Assembly: GCF_001613405.1 (NCBI RefSeq)
Contig: NZ_BDCH01000044.1
Coordinates: 1-64,000 of the forward strand
Source: Nocardia crassostreae
GTDB taxonomy: Bacteria > Actinomycetota > Actinomycetes > Mycobacteriales > Mycobacteriaceae
Direction of reading: 5' to 3'
Length of the DNA: 64,000 nt
The translations under genes were made by a program, and so were the position numbers. Shown piece after piece: positions 62,170 to 64,000 of the stretch. The notes under the pieces were generated by a model, which was not told where the DNA came from, ran no database searches, and was given only the letters and a program-made list of their open reading frames with translations. Each line of letters opens with the position of its first letter. Position 1 is the stretch's first letter.

Positions 62170-62476
62170 CGAACGAGCTCCTTTCGCGGCGGGGCCGCCT
62201 CCGGCCTCCGACCCCCAACGGTGCCATACCGAGCCTGCGGGTCCGCCGCCGGGCGCGCCGCACCGGGCGGCGCGGATCCTCAGTTCAGTGCGTGCACGAT
62301 CGCTGAGAAGACCCGCCCGATTCCGGCGGCGTCGGCGGGCGGGGGGTCAGGTCAGGGATTGGGCGAGGGCGGAGGAGAGGCGGACCATTGCTGTGGCGGC
62401 TGCGTGTAGGAGGGTGGGGGCTCATGGTGGTTTTACGGATGAGGTGGGTGGGGAGTTCCACTCAGGATCGCTCGTG
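62170..62476. other. Intergenic stretch upstream of cobO
   Basis: These 307 bases between cobO and the second repeat carry the cobO promoter, but no clear -10/-35. A 24-codon minus-strand fragment ending at 62347 (LLHAAATAMVRLSSALAQSLT) has coding character and may be the end of a lost gene. Nothing else is supportable. Confidence 0.4.
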
Positions 62477-62636
62477 CTGTGTTTAATTTGCCCTCCGCTT
62501 CGCTCCGGGCGGGGTTTGGGCCCCTAAGTCTCGATTTTTCCCTCCCTCCGCGCACGCCGGAGCTCCTCCGCTTCGCTCCCCCGCTCCGACGCACGCTCCA
62601 CTCAGTCCAAAATCGAGACGGCCCAAACCCACACAG
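62477..62636 (-). repeat. 160-bp structured dispersed repeat, copy 2
   Basis: Reverse complement of copy 1 (1255-1414): same length, same CTGTGT...ACACAG ends, four differences in 160 bases. In the inner stem two bases change (GCGCACG to GCGTGCG) and both new pairs are G.U wobbles in RNA. The other two changes lie in the bulge (TCAGG to TTAGG) and in an unpaired part (GAGCGG to GAGTGG). Similarity extends weakly about 25 bases upstream of the unit and about 20 downstream. There is no transposase. Confidence 0.85.
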
Positions 62637-62788
62637 AACTGCCCGAAAAGAATTCCCTACACCAAGACGAACTGGCTTCATACGCGACCCGGAATGCACC
62701 AACAGTCGTTGACAGTTCGCCTGCGGCGGATATTTCAGGAAGAGGTGGGGGTGTGGAAGTTGTTAGTACAGGATCTGCGTGGGGGGGG

Positions 62789-63091
62789 TTAATTGCGATC
62801 GACCTCGACGTCGTAGGCGATCTTTCCGTCGTTGACGCCGGTGACCTGCACGGTGAGGCCGATCTGCGATCCGCCGGAGGACAGCGTGCAGCGCATGGTG
62901 GTGCCGACCGTTCCGGTGAGATCCCCTGGGCAGTCGATCGATTCGGGTCGCTGGCCCACCTGCTCGGTGAGGGTCTGCTGGACGGACCGTTCCAGGTCGG
63001 CTTCCTCGACACGGGGATCACCGGCGGATGCCGTGCATCCCGCCGCCACGGTGACGAACAACGACAGTGCAATCACGCGAAGGGATTTCAT
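62789..63091 (-). CDS. DUF4333 lipoprotein
   Basis: A 100-residue exported protein. Signal LRVIALSLFVTVAAGC has a lipobox (VAAGC). The mature DUF4333 domain reads VQQTLTEQVGQRPESIDCPGDLTGTVGTTMRCTL, with a Cys pair and the ending KIAYDVEVDRN. Such lipoproteins are common in mycobacteria and Nocardia; function unknown. It interrupts the usual cobO-chelatase neighbourhood. Confidence 0.85.
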   Translation of the reverse strand: MKSLRVIALSLFVTVAAGCTASAGDPRVEEADLERSVQQTLTEQVGQRPESIDCPGDLTGTVGTTMRCTLSSGGSQIGLTVQVTGVNDGKIAYDVEVDRN

Positions 63092-63176
63092 GAGCCGAAG
63101 CTAGGCCCGCCCACTTGCCGCCGAATTGCGTCCCACTTGCGGTGCGGGCCGCCGGGCCTGGAGGGATGGGCGTTGG

Positions 63177-64000
63177 TCAGGCGGCTCTGCTCGCGCGGAC
63201 GATTCCCGCGACCGAATCGCCGGTGAGGTCGGTCAATTGCAGGTAGCCGCCGCGGAGGTCGCGGGCCAGGTCGCGGGCGAGGCCGAGGCGGATCATGCCG
63301 CGTTCGCAGTCCACGACCATGGCGGTGACGGCGTCGGCGGCGAGGAGGCGGGCGGCGGCTCGGGCTCGGGGAACCGGATCGGGGCCACCGGTGGCGCGGC
63401 CGTCGGTGAGCATTACCAGGAGGGTGCGGCGGTGGGGGTCGCGGACACGTTCTCGGCGGAGGACCTCGCGAGCCTTCAGGAGGCCTTGGGCGAGAGGGGT
63501 TTTGCCGCCGGTGCGCATATCGGCGAGGCGGCGCACCGCGATATCGACCGAGGAGGTCGGGGGAAGCACGAGTTCCGCGTCCTGGCCTCGCACGGTGATT
63601 ACGGCGACCTTGTCGCGGCTCTGGTAGGCGTCCCGCAGCAGGGCGACGACCGCACCGGTGACTGCTGAGAGGCGGTCGCGGGAAGCCATGGAACCCGAGG
63701 CGTCCACGACGAAGACGACCAGATTGCCTTCGCGGCCTTCGCGATACGCGCCGCGCAGGTCGGTGGGGGCGAATGCCAGGGGGCCGGTGGCGCGGCCGCG
63801 GGCGTGCTGGTGCGGGGCGGCAGCGAAGATGGTGCCCAAGAGGTGCAGGCCCGCAGTCGTTTCGGGGATGGCGCGTACTACGCGGCCGTTGCGGGTGCGG
63901 GCGCGCGAACGGCGGCCGGGGGCGCCTTCCCCGATGCCGGGCACCTCCCAGCGCGGAGGCTTGGGCATGGACCCGGCCGGTGCGGTGGCTCGTCCCTCCC
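63177..64000 (-). CDS. Magnesium/cobalt chelatase-like protein, VWA C-terminal part (5' end beyond the window)
   Basis: The frame stays open to the window edge, so the gene continues upstream. The visible 274 residues hold a VWA domain with the MIDAS motif DASGSMAS, a Thr in GGKTPLAQGL and the Asp in LTDGRATGG. A Pro/Arg-rich linker precedes it (RWEVPGIGEG, RRSRARTRNGR). In M. tuberculosis the Rv2850c chelatase next to cobO has an AAA+ half followed by such a VWA half. It would insert Mg or Co into a tetrapyrrole. The internal ATG at 63968 is probably not the start. Confidence 0.85.
   Translation of the reverse strand, partial: EGRATAPAGSMPKPPRWEVPGIGEGAPGRRSRARTRNGRVVRAIPETTAGLHLLGTIFAAAPHQHARGRATGPLAFAPTDLRGAYREGREGNLVVFVVDASGSMASRDRLSAVTGAVVALLRDAYQSRDKVAVITVRGQDAELVLPPTSSVDIAVRRLADMRTGGKTPLAQGLLKAREVLRRERVRDPHRRTLLVMLTDGRATGGPDPVPRARAAARLLAADAVTAMVVDCERGMIRLGLARDLARDLRGGYLQLTDLTGDSVAGIVRASRAA

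Noticed and set aside
62347..62421. Minus-strand 24-codon fragment as a gene
   Set aside because: Too short, with an in-frame stop before it and no ribosome site. At most a remnant.

Overview
The window is a GC-rich actinobacterial chromosome segment, most likely from Nocardia or a close relative in the Mycobacteriales. I base this on C/G-ending codons, frequent GTG/TTG starts, actinobacterial families (SCO6745, DUF5995, DUF4333, DUF4439, F420-type flavin proteins) and a gene order I recall for Mycobacterium tuberculosis Rv2837c-Rv2850c: nrnA, rbfA, infB, ylxR, nusA, rimP, lipoprotein, DUF4439, proS, then efpA, cysG, cobB, cobO and a chelatase. No tRNA, rRNA, CRISPR array, integrase or IS element was seen.

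Layout. 0-2.4 kb: a decayed GNAT gene beside an intact one, a structured 160-bp repeat and a secreted DUF5995 protein. 2.5-9.7 kb: the minus-strand translation/transcription operon rimP-nusA-ylxR-infB-DUF503-rbfA-nrnA, with a stop codon inside the DUF503 gene. 10-16 kb: envelope proteins and two MarR-regulated units. 16-25 kb: proS, yaaA and assorted oxidoreductases. 25-51 kb: an accessory nitrogen/polyamine catabolism island inserted between proS and the efpA-like gene. It holds two permeases, a nucleobase-type deaminase, a 2OG-Fe(II) oxygenase-like protein, a PucR regulator, mmsA, two class III aminotransferases, an aminobutyraldehyde-type dehydrogenase, a polyamine-type ABC transporter, a PuuB-like oxidase, an Lrp regulator and alanine dehydrogenase. 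51-64 kb: efpA-like transporter, siroheme/cobalamin genes (cysG, a CbiG-C/CobE-like protein, cobB, cobO) and the VWA end of a chelatase, with an esterase, a DoxX protein and a broken phosphotransferase between them.

The island reads as a way to import amines or nucleobases, oxidise and transaminate them, and pass the aldehydes to dehydrogenases. Likely regulators are encoded in place (PucR, TetR, Lrp), and matching operator-like palindromes are visible at several promoters.

Two unusual themes stand out. First, a 160-bp palindromic element occurs twice in opposite orientation, 61 kb apart, with only four differences; two lie in a stem and keep it paired as G.U wobbles, which suggests a structured RNA. 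Second, seven genes are broken by a single lesion that can be pinpointed: three frameshifts, one of them a third copy of an octamer, and four in-frame stops. This means either active gene decay or sequence error, and raw reads would decide it.
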